A stretch of 11,547 nucleotides of DNA from assembly GCA_002309035.1 (NCBI GenBank), contig DBWT01000012.1, positions 1 to 11,547 on the forward strand, read 5' to 3'. Under the pieces are notes generated by a model. The model searched no databases. It was not told the origin of the DNA and saw only the letters and a program-made list of their open reading frames with translations. Numbering within the stretch: the first letter of the stretch is position 1; the number at the start of each line of letters is the position of its first letter. This DNA comes from Caryophanales bacterium UBA1231 (GTDB taxonomy: Bacteria > Bacillota_I > Bacilli_A > ML615J-28 > CAG-313). This document shows, one piece after another, positions 1 to 5,739 of this stretch. The translations under genes and the position numbers were made by a program.

Positions 1-665
1 TCACCTTCGTCACCATTACAAATAACATATTTTTCATCACCAGGTGAATTGTAAGCAAATTGCCATTTTCTACCTGTTGGGAAGCCACCACCGCCACGGC
101 CACGTAAGCCAGATGCTAATACTTCATCGATAACTTCTTGTTGTGTCATTTTTAATGCTTTAGCTAAGCCTTGGAATGCACCATAACCTAAAGCTTCGTT
201 GATATCTTCAGGATTGATAATGCCACATCCGTGTAAAGCAACTTTTACTTGCTTTTTATAGAATGCCATTTCATCTTGTTTTTGAACTTTTTCTTTAGTT
301 ACTGGATCAACATAAAGTAATCTTTCAATAACTTCATGATTTTTGATTGTCTTTTCTAATACTTCTTCAGCATCTTCAGCTTTAATGCCACGATAAAGAA
401 TATCATCAGGATAAATCTTAACAAATGGACCTTGGCTACAGAAACCAAAACAACCAACTTTATTAACAGTTACTTGGTCTTGTAATCCCATTTCAATAAC
501 TTTTTCTTCAAAAGCTTTTAAAATGTCAGCAGCACCTGTTGCTAAACAACCAGTACCACTACAAACAACGATTGCTCTTTTACCATCAGCACCAGCAAAT
601 TTTTTAGATAAGCATTCTGAACAATGTTTAATTTGCTCATTTAATTGTTTTTCATCTTTAATCAT
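1..665 (-). CDS. nuoF: NuoF-like NAD(P)H/FMN flavoprotein subunit of a soluble hydrogenase-type complex (partial, C-terminal part off the window)
   Basis: The first 221 codons are visible and the frame stays open at the window edge. The protein belongs to the NuoF/HydB/HndC family, which oxidises or reduces NAD(P)H on FMN and passes electrons through Fe-S clusters; it is a cytoplasmic diaphorase subunit. Residues about 30-110 form the N-terminal thioredoxin-like [2Fe-2S] domain, with C35, C40, C72 and C76 as ligands. An additional CxxC lies at C15/C18. The FMN-binding glycine-rich loop [16 protein letters not shown] is at 186-201, and a CNGDEG motif follows at 216-221. The N-terminal thioredoxin-like domain is typical of HydB/HndC of electron-bifurcating or NADP-linked [FeFe] hydrogenases (and of some formate dehydrogenases), not of complex I NuoF. 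The ATG overlaps the stop of the NuoE-like gene by one base (TAATG), and GGAGGT lies in the last codons of that gene, so the two are translationally coupled. The catalytic partner, likely HydA-like, would lie beyond position 1. Confidence 0.9.
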   Translation of the reverse strand, partial: MIKDEKQLNEQIKHCSECLSKKFAGADGKRAIVVCSGTGCLATGAADILKAFEEKVIEMGLQDQVTVNKVGCFGFCSQGPFVKIYPDDILYRGIKAEDAEEVLEKTIKNHEVIERLLYVDPVTKEKVQKQDEMAFYKKQVKVALHGCGIINPEDINEALGYGAFQGLAKALKMTQQEVIDEVLASGLRGRGGGGFPTGRKWQFAYNSPGDEKYVICNGDEG

Positions 666-1150
666 TAGTTGGCACCTCCATTACGATATTCTTCAACTAA
701 TTCTTGAACTTTTGCAACTGTCATTTTAGGATATACTTTACCATTAATGTTAACAGCAGGAGCAATACTACATGCACCAATACAACGTAGAGCAGATAGA
801 GTAAATAATCCATCAGCTGTTGTTTCGCCTGGTTTAATACCTAGAAGTTCAGAGAATTTGTCGATTATTTGTTGTGAGCCTTTAACATAACAAGCAGTTC
901 CTAGGCACACACCTACAACATATTTTCCTTTTGGATTCAAAGAAAAGAATGAGTAGAATGTAACAACACCATAAATTTCAGCAACAGAAATACCTGTTTC
1001 ATCAGATACTAATTCTTGAACATCAAGTGGAATATAACCATATTCTTTTTGAATGTCACTAAGAATCATCATCAATGGTGTTTTTTCATTTTTATATCTT
1101 GCGATAATTTCTTTGATTTGCTTTACAGCACTTGCACTTAATTGAGCCAT
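665..1150 (-). CDS. nuoE: NuoE-like [2Fe-2S] subunit (HydC/HndA type) of an NAD(P)H-linked hydrogenase-type complex
   Basis: This 161-residue protein matches the usual length of the 24-kDa/NuoE family. An N-terminal helical segment (about 1-75, with the family-typical GVVTFYSFF stretch at 61-69) precedes a thioredoxin-like [2Fe-2S] domain. Its ligands are C82-x4-C87 and C123-x3-C127. In HydABC and HndABCD complexes this subunit relays electrons next to the NuoF-like flavoprotein encoded immediately downstream. Start choice is firm: GGAGGT sits at 1156-1161, five bases before the ATG, and a good promoter lies at 1194-1222. As first gene of its transcript it is separated from the rnf/apbE transcript by a terminator. 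Whether the complex is a bifurcating hydrogenase, a formate dehydrogenase or another NAD-linked enzyme cannot be decided without the missing downstream gene; hydrogenase is my inference. Confidence 0.92.
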   Translation of the reverse strand: MAQLSASAVKQIKEIIARYKNEKTPLMMILSDIQKEYGYIPLDVQELVSDETGISVAEIYGVVTFYSFFSLNPKGKYVVGVCLGTACYVKGSQQIIDKFSELLGIKPGETTADGLFTLSALRCIGACSIAPAVNINGKVYPKMTVAKVQELVEEYRNGGAN

Positions 1151-1193
1151 CCATAACCTCCATACAATAATATTTTATATAAGTACGTTATAT

Positions 1194-1222
1194 ATTATAC
1201 CAAAAATTAGTTTTTATTGCAA
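1194..1222 (-). promoter_or_regulatory. Promoter of the nuoE-nuoF operon
   Basis: Read on the minus strand, TTGCAA (1217-1222) is followed after exactly 17 bases by TATAAT (1194-1199). The bases just before the -10 are TGG, making an extended -10 (TGnTATAAT). Transcription would start near 1187, giving a leader of about 37 bases with a good SD. The spacer ends in the T-rich stretch CTAATTTTTGG, which recurs at other promoters in this window. Confidence 0.82.
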
Positions 1223-1242
1223 AAGAAATATAAACGATTTTT

Positions 1243-1275
1243 AAAAAAATAGAGATTCAATTTTGAATCTCTATT
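1243..1275 (-). terminator. Rho-independent terminator ending the rnf/apbE transcript
   Basis: A perfect 13-base inverted repeat (1248-1260 with 1263-1275) is followed in the minus direction by seven consecutive T (1249 to 1243). The plus-strand side lacks a comparable T-run, so it acts on leftward transcription. It closes the operon that ends with the Gx-transporter gene and insulates it from the nuoE promoter just below it. Confidence 0.82.
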
Positions 1276-1484
1276 CATTAACCAAAATTATATTTACGTA
1301 TGATTAACCGATGTTTTTCATCGCTTGTTTTTTTAAAAACTAACTTGATTTAGTTCATATAAAACATTCGCGAAAGATGCTTCTTTTGCTAGCTGTATCT
1401 ACTAGTGTACCCTTTTATAAATGATTACATATCCTAAAAAGTTCAAATCATCATTTTAATTTACATAAATAATACAACAAATAT
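1276..1484. other. Intergenic spacer without a recognisable gene
   Basis: About 210 bases lie between the stop of the Gx-transporter gene and the operon terminator. No open frame of note exists. Two weak hairpins are visible: AACTAA/TTAGTT at 1338-1355, and CGATG/CATCG near 1309-1323 with a T-run on its plus-strand side. One minus-strand frame, interrupted by stops, gives a protein-like stretch rich in Lys and Arg near 1283-1345; this could be decayed coding sequence or chance. The segment is an unusually long 3' untranslated region for such a compact operon. Confidence 0.5.
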
Positions 1485-1985
1485 TTATTTACTGAATTCA
1501 AAATAATGCGACTTTTGAATAAGAGTTACGACTAATCCTACAAAAATACCAGTTGGAATTGATAATAATAAAATAAATGGCAAATAATAAAATATCGATG
1601 CTGTACTCATAATAATCATTGCCATTATTATTTGTCCAACCGCATGCATAGTACTTCCCAAGACACTAATAAAGACAGTGAATCTAAATTTTGTCTTAGC
1701 AATTATTTCCATGATTGTAAAGGAAAATAAAGCACCTGAAAGACTCATTAAAAAGGTAACATTAAGAAAAGTTCCAACTAATAAACTAACAATAATTACT
1801 CTAAATATAGAAATGATCAATGCTTCATACCACTTGAAATTTAAAATACAAATCAATACCACAATATTTGCCAACCCCAGTTTAACGCCTGGAATAAAGA
1901 AGGCAGGAATGAAAGATTCAATATATCCAATTACAATTGCTGAAGCTAAAAGGACGCTTAAAATAACTAATCTTTTAGTTTTCAT
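1485..1985 (-). CDS. Gx transporter family / heptaprenyl diphosphate synthase component I-like membrane protein (EetB-like)
   Basis: A 166-residue, very hydrophobic protein with about five predicted membrane helices. The family hallmark is visible near the N-terminus: a Glu-containing first helix (IESFIP, 22-27) followed by PGVKLGLANI (32-41). This is the Gx transporter/Hpre_diP_synt_I family (Pfam PF07456). The old name comes from neighbouring prenyl synthase genes in Bacilli; the protein has no prenyltransferase motifs. As I recall, EetB of the Listeria flavin-based extracellular electron transfer locus is of this family, so a role in membrane redox or quinone/flavin handling is plausible but unproven. 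Its ATG overlaps the TGA stop of the NusG-II gene (ATGA, 1982-1985) and has only a weak SD, so translation is probably coupled. It is the last gene before the terminator at 1243-1275. Confidence 0.85.
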   Translation of the reverse strand: MKTKRLVILSVLLASAIVIGYIESFIPAFFIPGVKLGLANIVVLICILNFKWYEALIISIFRVIIVSLLVGTFLNVTFLMSLSGALFSFTIMEIIAKTKFRFTVFISVLGSTMHAVGQIIMAMIIMSTASIFYYLPFILLLSIPTGIFVGLVVTLIQKSHYFEFSK

Positions 1986-2368
1986 ACAATCACATCCACA
2001 TTATCATTATGATTTTTTAAGAGGATTTTATAGTGTAAATCCATGCAAATAATCGGTTTGTTGATTGATGATATCCAATTGGTTCTTACACATTCTTTTG
2101 TATGACAAGGCGCATCAATTACTCTAATACTGTTGTGTTTATATTCAATTTTAATATATAAATCTTCTTTTAAAACAATAGTTTTAACTGTATTATCACT
2201 AACTGAACTTAAATCAATCGTTTCAATAATTTTGTTTTCATACCATATTTCAGCATACAAATCATTATTATTTTGCTTATTCATAACAATCATTATTGTT
2301 GTGAAAACAAGTTCTATTAAGACTAAGCCTAAAATAATAAATAATGCAATTTTCTTCTCTTTAGTCAT
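1982..2368 (-). CDS. NusG domain II-containing membrane-anchored protein (EetA-like)
   Basis: A 128-residue protein with one N-terminal membrane helix (about 7-29) and an extracytoplasmic beta-rich domain. The NusG domain II signature (Pfam PF07009) is visible as IRVIDAPCHTKECVRTNWI (81-99) followed by KPIICMDL (104-111), with three conserved cysteines. Despite the name the protein has no NGN/KOW transcription-factor portion and is not NusG. Members are often encoded between an ApbE flavin transferase and a Gx transporter gene in Firmicutes, exactly as here; as I recall, EetA of the Listeria extracellular electron transfer locus belongs here. A function in extracytoplasmic electron transfer is inference. 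The SD (AGGTG) overlaps the apbE stop codon seven bases upstream. The gene ends with TGA as a real stop. Confidence 0.85.
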   Translation of the reverse strand: MTKEKKIALFIILGLVLIELVFTTIMIVMNKQNNNDLYAEIWYENKIIETIDLSSVSDNTVKTIVLKEDLYIKIEYKHNSIRVIDAPCHTKECVRTNWISSINKPIICMDLHYKILLKNHNDNVDVIV

Positions 2369-2375
2369 TATACAC

Positions 2376-3311
2376 CTACTTTTGATATGCTAAAACATCA
2401 TCATGGTATATTAAATATTTTAAATCATATTCTTCACAAAGATTTTCAATATCATCAATTGGCATATTAAAAAATGCTGTGGTTAAGGCATCAATCAATG
2501 CCGCATCTCTACCGATTAAATAAATAGTTGAATAAAGATTCTCACATCGACCTGTCTTTGGATTAATAATATGATGATATAAAGCACCATCAATGGTAGC
2601 ATTTTGTTCATGAATACTTGAACTTCCAATAGCGATGTTTTGAAGATTCAAGATTCTTGTATCATCATATTTCAAGCCCACACGATAATCTTTACCATTT
2701 TTTGAGCCAAGTCCAATCGATGAAGTGCCAGCTGATATTAAATAATTGCTGATGCTATTTATAGCCAAATAGTCAATAACTGTTTGTAAAGCATAGCCTT
2801 TTGCAATCGCACCTAAATCAATTGTGGCAGAACCATTTATTTTGATTCGATTATCGATAATTTCAATTGATGAATTATTGATATTCTCAAATTCTTCACT
2901 AACTCTATCGAGTGAACTTGTGTCTTTCGTTTCAATAATCTCTTTATAGATATCACTTAAATTACCAACAAGAATGTTAAAATAACCATTTGTTAACTGT
3001 TGATAATAAAGACTATCCTTTATTAATTTGATAAGCACTTCATCTACTTCAACAAATTCATCGCTATGATTAATTGTATAGACATTATTACAATCTTTCT
3101 GATTATAACGATCTGAAAGGTCTGAATATGTTTTGAAAAGACAAACAATGTCATCATAAATAGTATCTGCTTCATCTTTTGGAGCGTCAAAAGAAATAGA
3201 AATCGTCGTGTTAAAAGCAATGATGATACCACTTTTATTATATAATGAATTACAACTAAATAGTAAAAAGAATGATAAAAAGAGTGTAACAATCATTATT
3301 CCTTTTTTCAT
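2376..3311 (-). CDS. apbE: ApbE-family FAD:protein FMN transferase (lipoprotein)
   Basis: A 311-residue flavin transferase that uses FAD to attach FMN to a Thr of target proteins on the outer face of the membrane; RnfG and RnfD encoded upstream are the natural substrates. I place the start at 3311 rather than the longer in-frame ATG at 3362. AAGGAAG lies about seven bases upstream of it, and it yields a signal peptide with lipobox LFSC (lipid Cys20). Motifs: DLGAIAKGYA (165-174), HHIINPKTG (246-254), and the Mg-binding D274-x3-T278 in IDALTTAF. The conserved GG-N/D loop is replaced by SAGTSS (193-198), an oddity shared with some lipoprotein-type members as far as I recall. The length is normal for the family. 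It is followed by NusG-II and Gx-transporter genes and has a likely own promoter at 3333-3361. Confidence 0.92.
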   Translation of the reverse strand: MKKGIMIVTLFLSFFLLFSCNSLYNKSGIIIAFNTTISISFDAPKDEADTIYDDIVCLFKTYSDLSDRYNQKDCNNVYTINHSDEFVEVDEVLIKLIKDSLYYQQLTNGYFNILVGNLSDIYKEIIETKDTSSLDRVSEEFENINNSSIEIIDNRIKINGSATIDLGAIAKGYALQTVIDYLAINSISNYLISAGTSSIGLGSKNGKDYRVGLKYDDTRILNLQNIAIGSSSIHEQNATIDGALYHHIINPKTGRCENLYSTIYLIGRDAALIDALTTAFFNMPIDDIENLCEEYDLKYLIYHDDVLAYQK

Positions 3312-3332
3312 AAAACACTTCCTTATATTAAT

Positions 3333-3361
3333 AATATACCATAAAATAAGAAATATTGCCA
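3333..3361 (-). promoter_or_regulatory. Likely internal promoter for apbE and the two downstream genes
   Basis: On the minus strand TGGCAA (3356-3361) and TATATT (3333-3338) are separated by 17 bases, with TGG directly before the -10 (extended -10). This matches the layout of the other promoters in the window. The -35 lies in the distal arm of the hairpin at 3353-3382. A leader of about 20 bases would carry the apbE SD. The -35 is one mismatch from the TTGCAA seen at nuoE, so confidence is moderate. Confidence 0.5.
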
Positions 3362-3382
3362 TAGATTAATCTATGACAATAT
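3340..3382 (-). terminator. Hairpin between rnfB and apbE, probable partial terminator
   Basis: Positions 3353-3366 pair with 3369-3382. The only mismatch becomes a U-G wobble when read as minus-strand RNA, so the stem is complete on the transcribed strand. It is followed by an interrupted T-rich tract (TTTCTTATTTTAT). The stem is AT-rich and the U-tract is imperfect. I expect incomplete termination that lowers apbE expression relative to rnf, or an mRNA-processing or stabilising hairpin. Confidence 0.5.
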
Positions 3383-3388
3383 CCTCTA

Positions 3389-3709
3389 TTAGAATTTTAC
3401 TTTGATTGTTGTACCATTTTCATCTGGATGTGATTCCAAATATTCTTTAATTAATTTGTAATTTGTCTCAGGTTTACCAGGTTTACAACGATTTAAATCA
3501 TCTACTTCGCCTTTAACGATGGCTTCAGCAAACCCTTGGCATCCCGCAAATCCACAGGCACCACAATTATAATTTGGAAGAAGCTTTTTAACATCTTCAA
3601 TTCTTGTATCAACTTTAACATAAAACACTTTACTAGCAATTGCTAGAATAACACCAAAACATAAGCCTAATGCACCAAGAATCAGAAAAGACCAAAGAAT
3701 AGTAATCAT
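3389..3709 (-). CDS. rnfB: RnfB-like subunit, minimal form: membrane helix plus one 4Fe-4S domain, no ferredoxin domain
   Basis: Only 106 residues, against roughly 190 (RsxB of E. coli) to 270-330 (Clostridia) for typical RnfB. One N-terminal helix (about 4-27) is followed by the RnfB/CDH-type Fe-S domain (Pfam PF04060) with C49-x2-C52-x4-C57 and C75, all in place in NCGACGFAGC and the following NRCKPG. The frame then ends after about 30 residues. The two or more CxxCxxCxxxCP ferredoxin-type clusters that normally accept electrons from ferredoxin are absent, and the 77 bases before apbE leave no room for them, so this is not a simple frameshift. It sits last in the rnfCDGEA-x-B order. Its ATG overlaps the stop of the 61-residue gene (TAATG), with AAGGAAAGG as SD. 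Electron entry may rely on another protein. Confidence 0.85.
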   Translation of the reverse strand: MITILWSFLILGALGLCFGVILAIASKVFYVKVDTRIEDVKKLLPNYNCGACGFAGCQGFAEAIVKGEVDDLNRCKPGKPETNYKLIKEYLESHPDENGTTIKVKF

Positions 3710-3894
3710 TATTTATTTTCCTTTCCTTGATATTCACAAAGCGTGTTTTTACAATGTGAACAATGTTCATTTAATTGTTTTTCACAACCTTTAGGAATAG
3801 GTGTTCTTTTATTCATTACATAGGTTGCGAAAAAGATGACAATTAATAATATTAAAACTATTAAAGCAATAATAATATAAAATACTTGATCCAT
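3709..3894 (-). CDS. Small cysteine-rich single-helix membrane protein inserted in the rnf operon
   Basis: A 61-residue protein that I do not recognise as a named family. Residues 4-26 form one very hydrophobic helix, followed by a positively charged stretch (NKRTPIPK) that predicts a cytoplasmic C-terminus. The tail carries four cysteines, C37-x7-C45-x2-C48-x4-C53. The C-x2-C-x4-C part has the same spacing as the cluster motif of the neighbouring RnfB, so an Fe-S (or metal) site is plausible. It lies between rnfA and rnfB, where canonical rnfCDGEAB operons have no gene. It is joined to both by one-base TAATG overlaps, which argues strongly that it is translated with the complex. The SD is weak, so translation likely depends on coupling from rnfA. 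An accessory or split cluster-carrying Rnf subunit is my inference; FeoB-associated Cys-rich proteins have a similar layout but no feoB is present. Confidence 0.75.
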   Translation of the reverse strand: MDQVFYIIIALIVLILLIVIFFATYVMNKRTPIPKGCEKQLNEHCSHCKNTLCEYQGKENK

Positions 3895-4481
3895 TAGATA
3901 TTAATCATTCCACTTAAGCCTAAGAATGCTAAACTCATAAGAGCAGCAGTAATTAATGCGATAGGAATACCTTTCATACATTTTGGTAAATTTGATGCCT
4001 CTAGGCGTGTTCTAATACAAGAGAATGTAAAGATGATTAGTAAGAAACCAAGTGATGTACCAATAGCATTAGCCATTGCTTGTGAGAAAGTATAAGCCAT
4101 ATCAGTATTTCCTTGAGCTACACCTAAAACTGCACAATTAGTTGTAATTAAAGGTAGATAAACACCAAGTGCTTTATATAAAGATGGTGAATACTTTTTA
4201 ATTACCATTTCAACAAATTGAACTAGTGATGCAATAACAAGAATAAAGGAAATAGTATCCATAAATGGAATACCGGCTTTTACTAAAACAAAATTATAAA
4301 GTGGCCAAGTAATTAAAGTAGCTAAGACAATAACAAATGTAACAGCAAGTCCCATGCCAAACGCAGATGATGTCTTTTTTGAAACACCTAAAAATGGACA
4401 AATACCATAGAAACGAGACAATATTACATTATCCATTAAAATACCATTAACAATTGCAAGAATAAAGACAACAATTTTCAT
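3894..4481 (-). CDS. rnfA: RnfA, integral membrane subunit of the Rnf electron transport complex
   Basis: A 195-residue membrane protein of the RnfA/NqrE family, of normal length, with about six helices. The two half-helix motifs that hold the intramembrane [2Fe-2S] cluster shared with RnfE are intact: SRFYGICPFLG with C28 and TTNCAVLGV with C116. RnfA and RnfE are inverted-topology homologues at the core of the ion-translocating complex and move electrons across the membrane between the cytoplasmic RnfB/RnfC side and the extracytoplasmic RnfG flavin. The start at 4481 overlaps the rnfE stop (TAATG), with GGAGGTGA placed inside the final rnfE codons. The stop overlaps the start of the 61-residue gene. 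Confidence 0.97.
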   Translation of the reverse strand: MKIVVFILAIVNGILMDNVILSRFYGICPFLGVSKKTSSAFGMGLAVTFVIVLATLITWPLYNFVLVKAGIPFMDTISFILVIASLVQFVEMVIKKYSPSLYKALGVYLPLITTNCAVLGVAQGNTDMAYTFSQAMANAIGTSLGFLLIIFTFSCIRTRLEASNLPKCMKGIPIALITAALMSLAFLGLSGMINI

Positions 4482-5191
4482 TATTTGTCACCTCCTGCAC
4501 TTACTGTTTGTTTTGCTTTAGCAAGCTTTTCTTGTTTAAGTAAAAACTGCTTTTTATCTTCTTTTCGGTTTTTAATTGCTGCAACCACCGCAAGCACTAA
4601 ACCTAAAGTCAAGAAGCCACCAGCAGGTAGTGTGAAAAGCGATATAGCATATCGTTTTAATGGAACAAATGATACTTTTGGTAGGAATGGTAAAACAACA
4701 CCAAATGAGAAACCACCAGTACCCAATAGTTCACGGATAAATGCGATTAAAACAATTGCCATTGTATAACCAATGCCCATACCTAAAGCATCGATCAATG
4801 ATTCAAATGGATTGTGTTTTGATGCATATGCTTCAGCACGACCAAGAACAATACAGTTAACAACAATAAGTGAAATAAATACACCAAGTGTTGCATATAA
4901 ATCAGGTAAGAATGCTTGTGATAGCATCTTTACGATTGTTACGAACGTTGCGATAACAACTATATACATTGGTATTTTAACTTCTTCAGGTGTAATTTTA
5001 CGAAGAAGAGAAATAAAAATGTTAGAACAAATCAATACAAACATGAATAGCAAACCCATTCCAAGGGCAGATTCAATTGATTTTGTTGTCGCAAGCGCCG
5101 GACAAGTCCCAAGTAAAGAGACAAACAATGGATTTTCAACAATTATGCCTTTAGTAAAATTTTTCCATGTAGATACTTTTTCACCATCCAT
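4481..5191 (-). CDS. rnfE: RnfE, integral membrane subunit of the Rnf complex
   Basis: A 236-residue member of the RnfE/NqrD family, homologous to RnfA and opposite in topology. The cluster-binding cysteines are C30 (LLGTCPALATT) and C113 (VNCIVLGRAEA). About six membrane helices are visible, followed by a Lys-rich cytoplasmic tail (about 205-236) typical of Firmicute RnfE. Together with RnfA it forms the membrane channel and the [2Fe-2S] relay of the ion pump. The start is set by AAGGAGGTG inside the last codons of rnfG and a TAATG overlap. No defects are seen. Long plus-strand open frames opposite this gene are shadows of its sequence. Confidence 0.97.
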   Translation of the reverse strand: MDGEKVSTWKNFTKGIIVENPLFVSLLGTCPALATTKSIESALGMGLLFMFVLICSNIFISLLRKITPEEVKIPMYIVVIATFVTIVKMLSQAFLPDLYATLGVFISLIVVNCIVLGRAEAYASKHNPFESLIDALGMGIGYTMAIVLIAFIRELLGTGGFSFGVVLPFLPKVSFVPLKRYAISLFTLPAGGFLTLGLVLAVVAAIKNRKEDKKQFLLKQEKLAKAKQTVSAGGDK

Positions 5192-5730
5192 TATTCCACC
5201 TCCTTATAATTGTCCACAAAATGTTTAAGTGCGGTTTGAACTAATTCTTTAATCAATTTAGCACCATAGGTTGCACCACACTTCACATCAATGCCTTCAA
5301 TTAATGAATTATCTAGACCATCTTTTTGATAATTTGTTGTCAAATGTTCATCAACTGTCGATGCAAAGCTTTCAGTATTTTCAATAAATACAACATTTTT
5401 CGTTGTGCCATTAGGATTAACGCCAACTAATAATGTGATTTTACCATATGCATTTTTACCACTAACTTTGTAAACATATCCAATTGTATGATCATCTTTA
5501 ATAGCTTTAGATACTTTTAAAATCGTTTCATCTTGATAATCTAAAGCAATAAATTCAGCATCTTGATATACTTCTTGAAGTTTCTTTTGTTCAAGTTTTA
5601 TTTCATTTTCTTTAATTCTAGGTTCAGTGAACATATTCAAGCAAACAATTAATGCACCTGAAAGGCCAGCAACAATCATTAAAGTTATTGCAATCATGAA
5701 CACTTTTTTAAGACTTAATTTATTTTCCAT
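5191..5730 (-). CDS. rnfG: RnfG, flavoprotein subunit of the Rnf complex with covalent-FMN site
   Basis: A 179-residue protein with one N-terminal membrane helix (about 9-33) and an extracytoplasmic FMN_bind domain. ApbE attaches FMN to the Thr of a D-x-x-(S/T)-(G/S)-A-T motif. Here this reads DVKCGAT (148-154), so the acceptor Thr154 and the Asp are present while the usual Ser/Thr is Cys151. The domain also shows GITLLVGVNPNG-like strands (residues about 96-108, KITLLVGVNPNG) common to the family. RnfG passes electrons between the membrane [2Fe-2S] and the RnfD flavin. The ATG follows the rnfD stop by seven bases, with AGGAGG overlapping that stop codon. The length is slightly short of the usual 190-210 but nothing essential seems lost. 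Confidence 0.95.
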   Translation of the reverse strand: MENKLSLKKVFMIAITLMIVAGLSGALIVCLNMFTEPRIKENEIKLEQKKLQEVYQDAEFIALDYQDETILKVSKAIKDDHTIGYVYKVSGKNAYGKITLLVGVNPNGTTKNVVFIENTESFASTVDEHLTTNYQKDGLDNSLIEGIDVKCGATYGAKLIKELVQTALKHFVDNYKEVE

Positions 5731-5739
5731 ATAAGCCTC

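Noticed and set aside
665..1150. NuoE/NuoF as part of respiratory complex I
   Set aside because: The NuoF-like protein carries the N-terminal thioredoxin-like Fe-S domain of soluble hydrogenases and no other nuo genes are present in the window.
1309..1340. Plus-strand terminator (CGATG/CATCG followed by T-run)
   Set aside because: Only a five-base stem, and no plus-strand gene lies upstream to be terminated.
1678..2052. Plus-strand 124-codon frame opposite the Gx-transporter gene
   Set aside because: Antisense shadow of a conserved gene; no recognisable domain or SD.
3044..3292. Minus-strand 82-codon frame inside apbE
   Set aside because: Out-of-frame overlap within a gene whose motifs support the other frame.
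3312..3362. Longer apbE start at 3362
   Set aside because: It would place a coding start within the intergenic hairpin and hide the signal peptide behind 17 residues; the start at 3311 has an SD and a lipobox at the right distance.
4485..5228. Two adjoining plus-strand open frames (94 and 151 codons) opposite rnfE
   Set aside because: They are antisense to a clearly real membrane gene, show Thr/Ile/Pro-rich shadow composition, and have no convincing SD or promoter.
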